From the NCBI GenBank assembly GCA_037367405.1, contig JAZKJV010000389.1:1488001-1552000 (forward strand): DNA of 64,000 bases, given 5' to 3'. Shown in pieces: positions 44,516-55,612 of this stretch (position 1 is its first letter; every line of letters begins with the position of its first letter). The notes below the pieces were generated by a model that ran no database searches, was not told the DNA's origin, and saw only the letters and a program-made list of their open reading frames with translations. This DNA is from Ottelia alismoides. Taxonomy: Eukaryota; Streptophyta; Magnoliopsida; Alismatales; Hydrocharitaceae. Made by a program: the position numbers and the translations under genes.

Positions 44516-44593
44516 GATGACAACTATCAGTCTATCAGCAAGACTAGGACTGTAACCAATAAGACCTGTGTCTACACGAACATATGAGAAGAT

Positions 44594-44622
44594 GGTTGTG
44601 GGTGTAGACTCATACCACAACC
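44594..44622 (-). ncRNA. Leader hairpin of Copia C
   Basis: GGTTGTGG and CCACAACC form a perfect 8-bp stem around a 13-nt loop containing AGTCTACA (minus strand). It lies about 80 nt upstream of the gag start position, as in A, B and E. Confidence 0.65.
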
Positions 44623-44694
44623 TCTTCCATTCTTTGAAGCCGCCTTTGGGTGGTTAGGGTGTTTTTCACACCTTAGAGGTCCAAAAGGGGACCT

Positions 44695-44995
44695 AAATCG
44701 AGACCAAGATGAGCGGGGGCAGCAAAGAGATAACCACGGGGGTAGCGACCTGCAAGGAGGCCCACGAGAGGCGGCGACGGCAACCCACGCGAGGAGGCGG
44801 CCCGTGAGGTCACGCACGAGGGGTCACGCACGCGTAGAGAGGGGTGCGCGAGGAGCAGCCCCCGCGAGGAGGGAGGCGGCGATGGGCGACAACCCCCGCA
44901 TGGAGGGAGGTGGCGGCCCGTGCGGAGGGGCGTGCGAGGGGTCTTGGTGGGGAGGGGCTAGGGTTAGGTCACAAGCTCCGGTCTAGGACCGTCAC
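44695..44995 (-). other. GC-rich leader of Copia C
   Basis: About 300 nt with repeated GCGAGGAG, GGAGGCGGC and CACGCA-type units between the hairpin and the primer site. It is the counterpart of the leaders in A, B and E. Confidence 0.6.
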
Positions 44996-45005
44996 TCTGA
45001 TACCA

Positions 45006-45156
45006 TGTTGAAGATGTGAAAATGAAAAGTTGTTTATCACGTAGCCCTAGAACCCTCTTATATAGGAAAAAGGCTATACGGAGAAATTACATAAAGAAGA
45101 CGGAAAAACATGAGAAATATAAATAAAGACAAAGATATATAAGAATTCTCTCAACA
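45006..45156 (-). repeat. Copia C 5' LTR
   Basis: 151 bp, differing from the left LTR by about four substitutions (in TATAGGAAAAAGGCTATACGG and TAAATAAAG). Confidence 0.94.
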
Positions 45157-45161
45157 CACAC

Positions 45162-45894
45162 CAATGCACCCATATATAGACCTTGACTAGGTTATCAACC
45201 TAATGGTTTTCCAAATTTATACATTTTGACATATAATAACATATCTGTCTCCGGTCAGAGGATGTGTGGATAATTACCTATATGTGGCAGTATACAACAT
45301 AAATCCTAGTTATCTTGATCTTGCTAAGTTAACTCTTTGCCTTAACTCATCCAATACATATGAATCTCTATTCTTATACAGAAGACTTGCATCACGTGGT
45401 TGATCGGATGTCGATGTTTGGAGTAAGGATTGCCATCTCCTTCTCAGGCTCGATATCCTTTCTTGATAACTACTTGACGACGCGATTGAGTCATTAATCT
45501 TATTCTTTAGATATTCAACCCTCCACCATCATCTATGTTTCAACTGTTAGAACAACTATTATATGATATCAAGATGGCCATGGTGCATAACTCTAATTGT
45601 ACTAAAGGACCTATTATGTAATTTAGTTATTCTTCATTTCAGATTAAAGAGTGATCTGCAATAACTTTTATTGTATAGTGGCTCGCCGAAGGTTCACATG
45701 TCCAACAATCTTCCACTAACCCAAAGAACCATTAATGGACCAATCTTTAAACCCACACTCATGTGCTAATTATAAGCCATATAGAGAAATAGCTTGGTCA
45801 ACTGACTAGTCACTCTATCCTGAGAGAGTACATCAAGTCCTTTTACACACTTGCATATCCTCTAGTAACAATGCTCGCATCCAATATGAATGTT
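45162..45894. other. Unassigned sequence between Copia C and Copia E; possible old LTR/PPT boundary
   Basis: No gene. CATGTCCAACAATCTTCCACTAA (45696-45718) reads on the minus strand as a PPT-like AGTGGAAGATTGTTGGACATG, resembling the PPT/LTR junction of large Copia elements. If so, a 3' LTR lies to its left. No second boundary was confirmed. Confidence 0.3.
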
Positions 45895-45899
45895 GCATG

Positions 45900-46043
45900 T
45901 GTTGGGAAAAAAATGAAAAGATGTTTATTCCTTGAGCCCTAGGCTCTCTTATATAGGGAGAGACCTATGAGCAAATTACATAGAGTAGACAGAAGAACAG
46001 AAAAATATATATAAGGTATAGAAATATAGAATATATCTTGACA
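45900..46043 (-). repeat. Copia E 3' LTR
   Basis: 144 bp with CTCTTATATAGGG (reversed TATA region), followed by the shortened polypurine complement CTCCTCAAGATGG. Confidence 0.92.
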
Positions 46044-46047
46044 CTCC

Positions 46048-49000
46048 TCAAGATGGAGTATATATATCTATTATGCTCAGCTTAGATGAACACTTCTGGA
46101 AGAGGCCTCTAAGTAGAGCTTTGGTGAAGATGTCTGTCGTCTGGTCCCCTGAGCTGACATGAGATGTAGAGATGAAGCCCTTCTGAATCATGTCACGTAT
46201 ATAATGACAATCAACCTCAATGTGCTTTGTCCTCTCATGGAATGCAGTATTATTAGCAATGAATAGGGTAGCCTTATTGTCGCATTCCAGCGTCATTGGA
46301 AGAGGAACATCTATATGTAAATCTGTTAGGACTGCTCAAATCCACATCATTTCTGTACATGCTTGTGCCATAGCTCGATACTCAGATTCAAAACTATATC
46401 TAGCAACAACATTTTGCTTCTTATTTTTCCATGAGACGAGAGAATCTCCAACCAATATAGAAAACCCTGATGTGGATTTCCTGTCCTTGGGGCACCCTCC
46501 ATAATCTGCGTCTGCGCACGTTGAGATGGTTATAGAATCACCCCTTTGAAATAGTAGTCCTACTCCTGGAGATGATTTGCGATACCTTAGTATCATCTGC
46601 ATAACACCATATGAACTTATCGAGGTTGTTCCATGAATTGGCTCACCCGACTGACTGCAAATGAAATATCGGGTCTAGTTATTGTAACATAAAAAAGCTT
46701 TCCAACCAGCTCCTTGTATCTCCTCTTGTCCACCTTATCAGTATCATCATCATAGAGCTTCATGCTTGGATCCATGGGTGTAGTCGCAGGTCGACATCCA
46801 AGTATACCCGTCACTCAACAAGTCAGTGACATACTTTCTCTGAGTCATCACAAGCCTCTTTTTATTTCTGGTAAACTCCAATCCCAGAAAGTATCTTAGG
46901 GATCCTAGATCCTTGGTAACAAATTCACGACTCAGAAATTCTTTTGCCCGCTTTATTTCATGCATATCATCTCCTGTAATGAGTATATCATCGACAAACA
47001 CCATAATAACAATCATACCTGTGGAGGTTCTCTATGCAAAAAGAGAGTGATCTGCATTCGACCGTTTGAACCCCTGTTTCGCAAATAAGTCTGAGAGCTT
47101 CTGTAACCAGGCTCTAGGACTCTGTTTAATGCCATAGATTTCCTTTATGAAGTTTGCACGCATGTGAACACTCCGCCTCAACAACAAACCCCTGTGCTTG
47201 TTGCATTAGACTTCCTCCTGAAGATCACCATACATAAAAGCATTCTTGATATCCAACTGAAACAGAGGCCAGTCTCGCACTACAACAACATATAAGAGGA
47301 TGCGTAAGGTAGAATGTCGAGCAACATGGGAGAACGTGTCAAGATAATCCATCCTGTATGTCTGCGTAAATCCACGGGCAACCAGTCGAGCTTTGTACCT
47401 ATCAATGGTACCATCTGCATTCTGCTTCACCGTGAAAATCCATTTACAACTGACTATAGGCGTCCCAGTGGTGGTAGGGCTAAGGCTCCAGGTACCTCTC
47501 GACTGAAGAGAAGCCATCTCTTCTTCCATAGCTAATCGCCACCGATCGTCCTGCAGGGCCTCCTGATAATTCCGTGGAATGACCAGATAATGCATCTGCA
47601 AACTTCTGAAAATCGCCAGTCAAGCGATCAAAGGAAACCATGGATGCAATAGGGTATGTAGCGTAGCTGCGCTTCTGCTTCCGAAGCGCAATAGGTAAGT
47701 CCAACTCAGTAACCTCCACGCCTGTCTCCTGTACAGAGCCCTGCTCAGGTAGATCACCAGACCCATCGTTAGAAAATATGTATTCAGAACATACTTCACA
47801 TGTGCTAGATGATGAGCGATGACCATGAGCAGAAGTAGGCCAGTGGATATAGTGATGTGGCAAGGGGCCGTGACCATAGTAGGTGGTCGAGGATGTGGTG
47901 GTGGTGGTGGGGTCGGTGGTGACGGTATTGGTGGAGATAATTGTGGGGGTGGCATGTATATGTCATCATCAGAGTCTGAGGAAGCCAACCGATCACCTAT
48001 AGGAGAAAAGTACATCACCGATTCAAAAAATATGACATCAGCACTAATATAATACTTCCTGCACAGTGGATCATAACACCTGTACTCTTTTTGTATCTTG
48101 GAGTACTCTACAAAGACACACTTGACAACCCTAGGAGAGAGCTTGTCAATACCTGGAGACAACTGGTGGACAAATGCGACCGAGCCAAACACACGGGGAG
48201 TAAGTGAGAATAATTCCTTTTCAGGAGAAGCAACAGAGAAAGGATTTTTCTTACCTAAAACCGACGAGGGCATGCGATTAATAAGATAGCATGTCGTAAG
48301 GACAACATCACTCCAAAAAGCGTGTGGAGCATGACTCTGAATGAGAAGTGTCCTTGTAACATCAAGCAAATGACGATGCTTCCTTTCTACAACACTATTT
48401 TGTTGGGAAGTATAGGCACACGATGTCCGATGAATAATACCTTGGGTTGAAAAATAATTGGAAAGAGAATGGGTACGGAATTCCAAGGCATTATCAGTCC
48501 TCGCAAATTTCACAGAAGATGAAAACACATTTACACTTCAGTGAGAAAAGTTTTGATAACATCTCCAGCTTCAGATTTATTCCGTAATAAAAAGATCCAA
48601 GACGAGAGAAATCATCCACTGCAACAAGATAAAACATGTGTCCCTAATGATCCAGAACACGACGGAGACCCCAAATATCTATATGAAACAACTCAAAAAT
48701 GGAGCTACTGCTCCGACTCCGACAACTGCGAAATGTCGACCTATGACGTTTTCCCAACTGACAAGCCTTACATTGAAAGGACGCGTGATCTGAGGCAGGA
48801 CACGACATGTTTTATGGAGCGGGAGATGACCAAAGCGCATGTGCCACATGAAGGATGAGACAGGTTCGGCAGCAAGAGAAGAAATGCCAGCATATGGAGT
48901 CCGGGTTAAGCGATAGAGGTCACCTGCTCACGGCCACACCCAATCACCTTGCCCGTAAGGATGCCCTGAAATACAAGTGAAGATGGGTCAAAAATAGCTC

Positions 49001-49380
49001 GACAATGTAAATCCTTTGTAATCTGACTAATAGATAATAAATTCATAGAAAAGTCAGGTGCGTGCAACACATTCTGTAAATGCATAGAGGGTGTCAAACT
49101 AATCTCCCCCTGTCCTGTAATTAGGGAATGAGTTCCATCTGCAATAACCACTGTGCGTCCTGGAGGAACATGTCTGTATGCTTTAAGTTGATCCATGTCT
49201 CCACACAAGTGATGCATGGCACTGGAATCCATAATCCATTTAACTACATCGGATTGACAACTGCTAGTGAGCGCATAAGTACTACCTGAAGTACTGAAGG
49301 AGGCTTAAGCAACCACATTAGAGTGACTCCCAGAGGCTGAGGAAGACATGACAGGACTGACTGGAGGTATAATGCCCCTC
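46048..49380 (-). pseudogene. Copia E pol, broken
   Basis: Read right to left. The protease start is MDSSAMHHLCGDMDQL (49232), where the active-site motif DSG is changed to DSS. The pre-integrase region follows, then the integrase core with RTDNALEF and CAYTSQQNSVVERKHR. A long frame runs from 48528 to 47620, then N-terminal RT ([32 protein letters not shown]; 47863-47206). RT with FVDD in place of YVDD is near 46985. C-terminal RT is at 46814-46617 and RNase H at 46602-46336 and 46296-46048. Frame breaks fall near 48535, 47870, 47200, 46810, 46610 and 46330. Confidence 0.88.
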
Positions 49381-49382
49381 AA

Positions 49383-50240
49383 TCATGCTATAAGATCATC
49401 AAACCGCTGATCCATAGAAGAGGCAGCTGGAGGCTCAATCTGTTCAGCCACACGAGCAGAGGCAGGAAATCCATGCTTAGAGTAGCATGTATCTTCGGTA
49501 TGTCCAGAACGATGGCAAAAAATGCTGGGCTGACGAACACGACCTCTTCTGCTGCGTGGTCCTCGTCCACGAAACTGAGAAGAGCCTCCTCGACCTCGAG
49601 AGGCAGCCATCACTGAAGAAGTCTGACTGGCAATGGAAGATGGAACAATGATCCGACTGAGCCTACGGAAGGCTTCCTCCATCGGAGGAATAGTAGAGTC
49701 TGTCAAAATCTAAGAACATGCCGCCTCATACTCAGTATTAAGGGCTGCCAGCAACACACCAACCATGGTGGCATTCCGATAAGTCTTCTGCTGCTCAGGG
49801 GTAGATGTCAGAGGCATGAAGCTATAGAGCTTCTCAAACATCCCACACAAGGACGTATATAGCGAGTGGAGAGGACGTCCATTCTATTTAATACTAAAGA
49901 TATCATGCTAGAGCTGTAGAATCTTTGTCTCATTCTTCGCCTGTGAATAAGTGGCAGCAAGAATATCCCACATCGCCTTGGCTGTGAGTTGATGGAGTAT
50001 ATCATTGGCGATGCCAATGTACCTGAAAGTCAAACCATGGCATATCGCCTCCCATGAGGCGTTAACCTCAGTCTTCTCGGCCAGTTCTTCCTCGGTAAGA
50101 CTGTGTTTCTTACATGTAGACTTCATCATGCTCATGAACTGCATAGCTCACAGTTCATGGTTTGACCCATCCGTCTTTACTATAGGCGCATGACCTCTGA
50201 AGGCACCTATGGAGGGAACCTCGACCTTGCTTTCTGACAT
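49383..50240 (-). pseudogene. Copia E gag, broken
   Basis: The ATG at 50240 opens MSESKVEVPSIGAFRGHAPI, the clearest gag start of the family. A capsid segment AKAMWDILAATYSQAKNETK lies near 49940, then MTDSTIPPMEEAFRRLSRI, an RG-rich region and a zinc knuckle that reads SIFCHRSGHTEDTC: the first Cys is Ser, so zinc binding is impaired. Stops near 50145, 49905 and 49710 interrupt it. Confidence 0.85.
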
Positions 50241-50306
50241 GACGGCTCGAGAAGACTAGAGATGAAGACTAGATACGGTCTTGTCTACATTGACATAGAG
50301 AGATAT

Positions 50307-50332
50307 GATTGCATGTGTAGACTCATGCAACC
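50307..50332 (-). ncRNA. Leader hairpin of Copia E
   Basis: GGTTGCATG and CATGCAATC (minus strand) pair over nine positions with one G-U, closing exactly on the octaloop AGTCTACA. It lies 67 nt upstream of the gag ATG. It differs from the C and A stems at several positions while keeping pairing. Confidence 0.68.
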
Positions 50333-50374
50333 AATCTCATCAAACAAAAAAAAACTCGGAGACGTCGCTTTTAG

Positions 50375-50690
50375 AGGAAGGTTGCGGTGCTTGTGGAAAG
50401 AGGCGAGGCCGGACGGTGGTGCAACCTGCGTGAGAGAGGGGGCGAAAGTACAACCCGCGTGGAAGGGATGGGGGGCTACAGGACCCCGGGCGGCGGCGCA
50501 GCCTGTGTTCAAGAGGGCCGTGAGGGCCTAGGCGGCTGGGGCGGCGGCGCCCTGCGTGGGTAGGTGCAGGCGCCTGACGCAAACGGCGACGTCCTGCGTG
50601 GGCAGGGGCAGGCAGTGCCCTACGTGGAGAGGAGAGAGTGGGGAGGGGGGTGCTTAGGGTTAGGGTTTCGGAGCTCCGGTCTAGGACCAC
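50375..50690 (-). other. GC-rich leader of Copia E
   Basis: About 315 nt of GC-rich sequence with repeated GCCTGCGTG-, ACCCGCGTGGA- and GGCGGCG-type units between the hairpin and the primer site. Confidence 0.6.
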
Positions 50691-50703
50691 CGCTCTAATA
50701 CCA

Positions 50704-50846
50704 TGTTGGGAAAAAATGAAAAGATGTTTATTCCTTGAGCCCTAGGCTCTCTTATATAGAGAGAGGCCTATGGGCGAATTACATAGAGTAGATAGAAGAA
50801 CCGAAAAATATATATAAGGTACAGAAATATAGAATATATCTCGAAA
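50704..50846 (-). repeat. Copia E 5' LTR
   Basis: 143 bp, beginning TGTTGGGAAAAAATG directly after the primer site. The last three bases are AAA where the partner has ACA. Confidence 0.9.
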
Positions 50847-50851
50847 ACATG

Positions 50852-51479
50852 CAATGCAACTGATACCCAATTTTAGTAAAGCATTTATAGTTCCTTGTAT
50901 CTTGCTTGTTTTAGCCTTTAGCACCACATCTCAACAACAATCATAAGCAGTAAGGGATTTCTATTATCCTTCTCAGAGTACCTAAGACATAGTCTTATGT
51001 CTTTTAAGATATCTCTAGATGAGACTTTGAGATCACTATCTCTAAGTCTTGTCTTTCAAGACAACTTTGAGATACCTCTCTCTAAAGTCTGGTGTCTTTG
51101 AAGATGTTTTTATTGCTGCAATCAAGTGTTTTCTCTCCATAGTGGGATTGACAACTATTTACTACTCCCACTACATGACATGCATCTGATTTTCTACATA
51201 TAATGGCATTATTGGCATATACCAAGCTTCTTATAACCGATTCAAGGATATGCAGCTATAGCATTCACATCCTAAACACTTTGAGGTGTTATCCCTTTAG
51301 ATAGGTCGTAACCATATCTTAAGGGAATGAAGCCTTTCTTGGAATTTCGTATATGGAATATGTCCAAGATGTACCTCTGATGTGACGATCCAGTTGCCCT
51401 CTTTTTTTGCTTCTGAACAAATTCAGAAGTAAGCAAGGTTTAAAAAAGTGTGAGGCGGTCCGAGGCATTTTTCCGAAAT
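50852..51479. other. Unassigned sequence between Copia E and the Ty3 element
   Basis: No gene. It contains repeated AAGTCTT/TTTGAGAT phrases (50990-51110), possibly an old repeat. It continues the sequence left of Copia E at 45894. Confidence 0.4.
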
Positions 51480-51484
51480 TGAGG

Positions 51485-54400
51485 TGTAACATCCGGGATC
51501 CGCGTAAACCCGAACTCGACCCGAATAAGGTTTAAATAACCCAATAAAGTTATCTGACAATATTAGATAACCTAAAACGATCATTGGTCGAGAATCAAAA
51601 GTTGTTCGGGCGAAATAGACCAAAAATCGATCGCTTCGTAATTCAAGCCGAGAAAAGCCGCGACGCAAATTCGGAGACCGCGAAATGAACCGAGACCGTC
51701 ATTAGATCCGATTCGACGAAACAAGAACAACGGAATTGACCGTTCGTCAATCGGAGGTCCTTTGATATTTTTAAAATCACAAAATTTAATCCTAAGCAAA
51801 AACCGTATCCGAAAATTTCGGGGGTTCAAAACCCAACCGAAAGTATATTAATATTATACTCATATTGATCGTCGTCCAGAGACGATCAAGATGAGATATT
51901 TCGCAACGAAATCCGATGCTCGAGGTACGCATACGGTCTATTTGAAGTATTTCAAATATGGAGAATTTTGTAAAAAAAATATTTAATTAATTTAATTTTT
52001 CTGCAACGGCAGACTGTAAAGACTGTACAACAGTTTTTCTTATGGCTTAATATTTCCCCCCCACTAGGTCCTCTTTACTCTTGACAACACAACATTTCTT
52101 TTCCTCCATGTGGCAAGTAGCATGTTCTCTTCTCTCCTTATTAATACCACATCTTTTCCCTTATTCTTAGAATCTTTTCACCAAATCTCTCCAAAGTTCC
52201 AGCCGAAGAGCTCCCTGTTATACCCCTCTTCCAAGCAACCCACGGCTGCTCCATTGGAATCAAACTGCTGCTGCAAGGAAGCCCTCAAAGGTTGTTACTT
52301 CCTTTCCTGATACTGGGAATTTTTGCTGCTCCTGGAGCCAATGCTGAGCAGCAACTATTGCTGCCCTCTCTTGCAAGGTGCTGTGTCAGCCACACTGCAA
52401 TCAGCTGTTGCATACTTGAAGGCAATCCCACTTGAAATTTCTTTGTAGTAGCTTTTTGCTACTGCAGGTACCTCTCCAAGGATCCCACTGCATGCAATTA
52501 TATCTTCAAATATGAGATTTCATAGGTACAATCCCATAACCTCTCCTATTGCTGCCATGCATGCTCAATTTCACCTAATTTGTTTCTTTGCAATGATTGA
52601 TGATAGACAAGAACATCTCCTTTGAAATAAGATGTTGATGATATGTCTTGTTCTTGTCAAATAGTTCCAACGTGTGTACATCAATGGGAAGAATACTAAT
52701 TAAGAAACTAGGAAATTTCCTGGAGTTTTAGTTATCCCTTAAAAGATACAGTGTAGATTTCTATCTGTGTACCTCGAATCTTAAAATTTCATCATAGTCA
52801 TATTTTGTTTCTACTAAATTCACATATGGTTACCCTTAAACATTTATAAACTCTGGTAAGGTAAACAAAATTATAGATTTACATACACAGATATGCCTGA
52901 CCTTTCTGTCACTTAGCTATTAAGTGCTTCCAGTTTGAAGAAGGAGGGAATTGTATGTTTCATTTAAATGAATGATAGGTATAGAGTTCTGGACTATGTT
53001 AAGTAGTAGCATTATATGTGAGATGGGTAATAGTATGAGCTCCTGGTTTAAAAAAAATGATAGTTTACATTATGATTCTAGAGAAGAAAATTTTAGTTAT
53101 ATTATTGAGGCATCAAAAATTATCAAGCACTTCACATTACAAGATTCTGTTTGGTAACCTGCAGGATTTTTTTTCATATTTCAATTACTTTCTTTATCTG
53201 GCACTGAAATTTTGAGTATTGTAGAGGATATTATCCGTGCATACATGTTAGGTTCTTATTCTTATCTTCTCTTCGATGAATATTTCACAACAAGAATCCT
53301 GAGCATGATTGGGACTAGTATAATATGTCTTGTAAACTTTTACTCAAACATGAATTTAGGATGGAGAGGAATGATGCATGACCTAACACATGAAGGTGGT
53401 GACATGATAGTTTAATTTGTAGATTTGCAATATTCATATATTCCTAATTGTTTTTTTTTGAAGTTCCCAATATTGAAACATTATTGTTATTTGGGTATCA
53501 CACATACCTAAGGAAGAAAAGAAATAAAATTCGCAATTGTATGGGACACAACTATGATACAATGAGGGTTATATACAGTCCTAATAAAAAGCATACATTT
53601 TTCAAAGATAAATTCACAACACAAGCCTATTGAATCCTGCAACCTCTCCATAAATAAACGGCATACTGTTTTCTCTTTTTCACACATCCGCATCCTTCGA
53701 ATTTCCACTCTTTAGTACCTCTAAGAAATTCCATATATTTACAGTATGGGTAATAGTTCTAAAAAAAATCATCAACTCATGCTTTGAGGATGGCATAACC
53801 ATATTGGAAAGTTTTGAAAAAAAAACAAATAATTGAATATAAATACCCTTCTTGTATAAAGCCAACAAATGATTTCCTACGACATTATGAATAGAAATCC
53901 TCAATCAAATTATCCTGGATATAATCTTCTATTTACATATCACTAAAAGTTAAGTTATGCCAAATACCTAGATACGTAAGTCGGCTATAAGAGATGCTGA
54001 AAAAGGTTCGAAAAGTCATGGAAGAAATGAAAATGATGAATCAGTGATGACTAAAAATAACTAGTGCCAGTCATGGTGATCTCTACACCTGACCGTGCGA
54101 GGGCGCGGTGACCCTCAACTGGGCGGGAGAATAGGAAGCCCAGTTAGGGCAGCGGCCGCTTAATGTGCGGGTCTAGGATCCCAGTCCTTCGATTTTTACG
54201 CGAGCTCGCAGTGTTTTTACGCCTCGTTGGGATCCTGATTTTAGACCATTCCGCTGACCCTCTGTTTTAGGATACCCAGGCTTGGATCCTTGGTTTTTTA
54301 GTTTTACGTACGAGCTCGGTTGCCCGTACTAGTCGGGCCGTTTTCTAGAGCGACTTTTCCGGGAAGTCTCTCTCACCTGTCTCAGTGGCGTAGTTTGGGA

Positions 54401-55354
54401 GTAGATCTATCCCTCTATTGGACCGTCCTTCCAACTAGATGGCGAGACGGAAGAGCCATTTGTAGGCTTCTTCACCGCTTGAGTTTTTCTTTCGCCAACA
54501 GACTTGACGATTCTACATGCAGATCATCCGTATCTAGATCTAAATCACCTAAGGTCGCATCTGAGACAGTTGAAGTTGAAAAATGAGAGATTTTTAAATC
54601 CAAAGTTATGTCGATAGAAAATGATTATCCATTAGATCTGAAAATTAAGTCAATTCAAATTCATCTTCCACATTGTCAAAATCCACACTGATGATATATA
54701 GTCTATATGATAATATAGATACATATATATATACACATACCCTTATACAAATATGAATATTTAGTTACAAAATAAATATGTGATATATGAAAAGTGTTGG
54801 AATATTGGGCACTTATGGGAAATACAACATTGAAAAACCTTTTTACTTATGCAAGTAGATGTAAATAGTGCTTATTCAACCTTTCTACTTGCTCTCTTTT
54901 GCACATTAAATTACTTGTTATTTATTTTAAACTACGGGTTTGTATTCACGTTTGTGACCCCTCTTCTTCCTTGCACGCATGGCAGGCAAGAGGCCTGCTG
55001 ATCAGTAGCTGTTCATGTTTCCAGGAGACAGGGTATACACCAGACGGTATGAATTATTTTGTTCAGTTTTTAATTCACATTATAATGTAAATGCTATCTC
55101 TTTTGTTCAGTCAGATCTTTTGGGATATTGTATGTACTAGCAGACATTGTACATGTTGTAAAAATTATATGAAAATTAATGAAAAGAATTTCTGGTGTCA
55201 TAGGTCTCTATTATCTTGTGGTTGTGAATGTGAATGTCTTATATAGCTTCAACGAAAAAAATTTTTTCCCTGTTTTGGTGTTGCTTATGCGATCTTGTGT
55301 GAATGAAATGCCGCAAAAGAAGCGTAAACGGGTACCCGGATCCTCGGGGGTCCA
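51485..55354 (+). repeat. 5' LTR of the Tekay-like element (3870 bp)
   Basis: It starts TGTAACATCCGGG and ends GGGGGTCCA, six bases before the primer site. The first 500 bp are CG-rich in motif and the rest AT-rich. It contains an inverted repeat TTGATCGTC...GACGATCAA (51865-51889) and another, AACTGGGC...GCCCAGTT (about 54116-54145), both kept in the 3' copy. Short open frames within it are not genes. Confidence 0.93.
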
Positions 55355-55360
55355 ATAATT

Positions 55361-55372
55361 TGGTATCAGAGC
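55361..55372 (+). other. Primer binding site (initiator-Met tRNA)
   Basis: TGGTATCAGAGC is the exact complement of the plant initiator-Met tRNA 3' end, six bases after the LTR. Confidence 0.92.
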
Positions 55373-55455
55373 AGTGATACCCCGATACGCACATTCGCAG
55401 TATCTCAATTCCGATCGCATTAAATTCTCGGATAGCGACAGTCTTCCGACTTGTC

Positions 55456-55608
55456 GTGAGTCCGAGAAGGGAAATATGACATTCATATTCAATAACCACA
55501 GATGTCATCAATTTCATTAATTTTCATATTATATCCCAAGAAAAGAAAAGCATTTATGATAAGTATCTGTCTATGGCATTTTTATGACTAATTATGGTTC
55601 TCATGCAG
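55456..55608 (+). other. Possible intron in the Ty3 leader
   Basis: GTGAGT at 55456 is a near-consensus donor. TGACTAAT followed by TTCTCATGCAG (to 55608) makes a plausible branch point and acceptor just before the gag coding sequence. This is sequence evidence only. Confidence 0.35.
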
Positions 55609-55612
55609 AGCC

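Larger units (their letters stand above)
36929..45156 (-). mobile_element. Copia C: Ty1/Copia retrotransposon (minus) carrying nested LINE D
   Basis: LTRs of 151 bp (36929-37079 and 45006-45156) begin TGTTGAAGATG and end CTCTCAACA, with an exact 5-bp duplication CACAC (36924-36928 and 45157-45161). Primer site 44995-45005 reads TGGTATCAGAG on the minus strand, and the polypurine tract is at 37080-37093. The core is about 5.0 kb without LINE D. The LTRs differ at about four of 151 sites by eye, so it is the youngest datable Copia here, yet its genes are already broken. Confidence 0.95.
45900..50846 (-). mobile_element. Copia E: Ty1/Copia retrotransposon (minus)
   Basis: LTRs at 45900-46043 (144 bp) and 50704-50846 (143 bp) begin TGTTGGGAAAAA. 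The left one ends CTTGACA and the right one CTCGAAA, the latter having lost its terminal CA. Flanks GCATG (45895-45899) and ACATG (50847-50851) are a duplication with one change. The primer site at 50692-50703 reads TGGTATTAGAGC on the minus strand. Length is 4.95 kb with gag-protease-integrase-RT-RNase H in order. The LTRs differ at about nine of 143 sites. Confidence 0.93.

Noticed and set aside
52972..53157. 61-codon frame repeated identically at 62130-62315, and other frames in both long LTRs
   Set aside because: They are the same LTR sequence copied twice; identity reflects LTR duplication, and there is no domain or coding bias.
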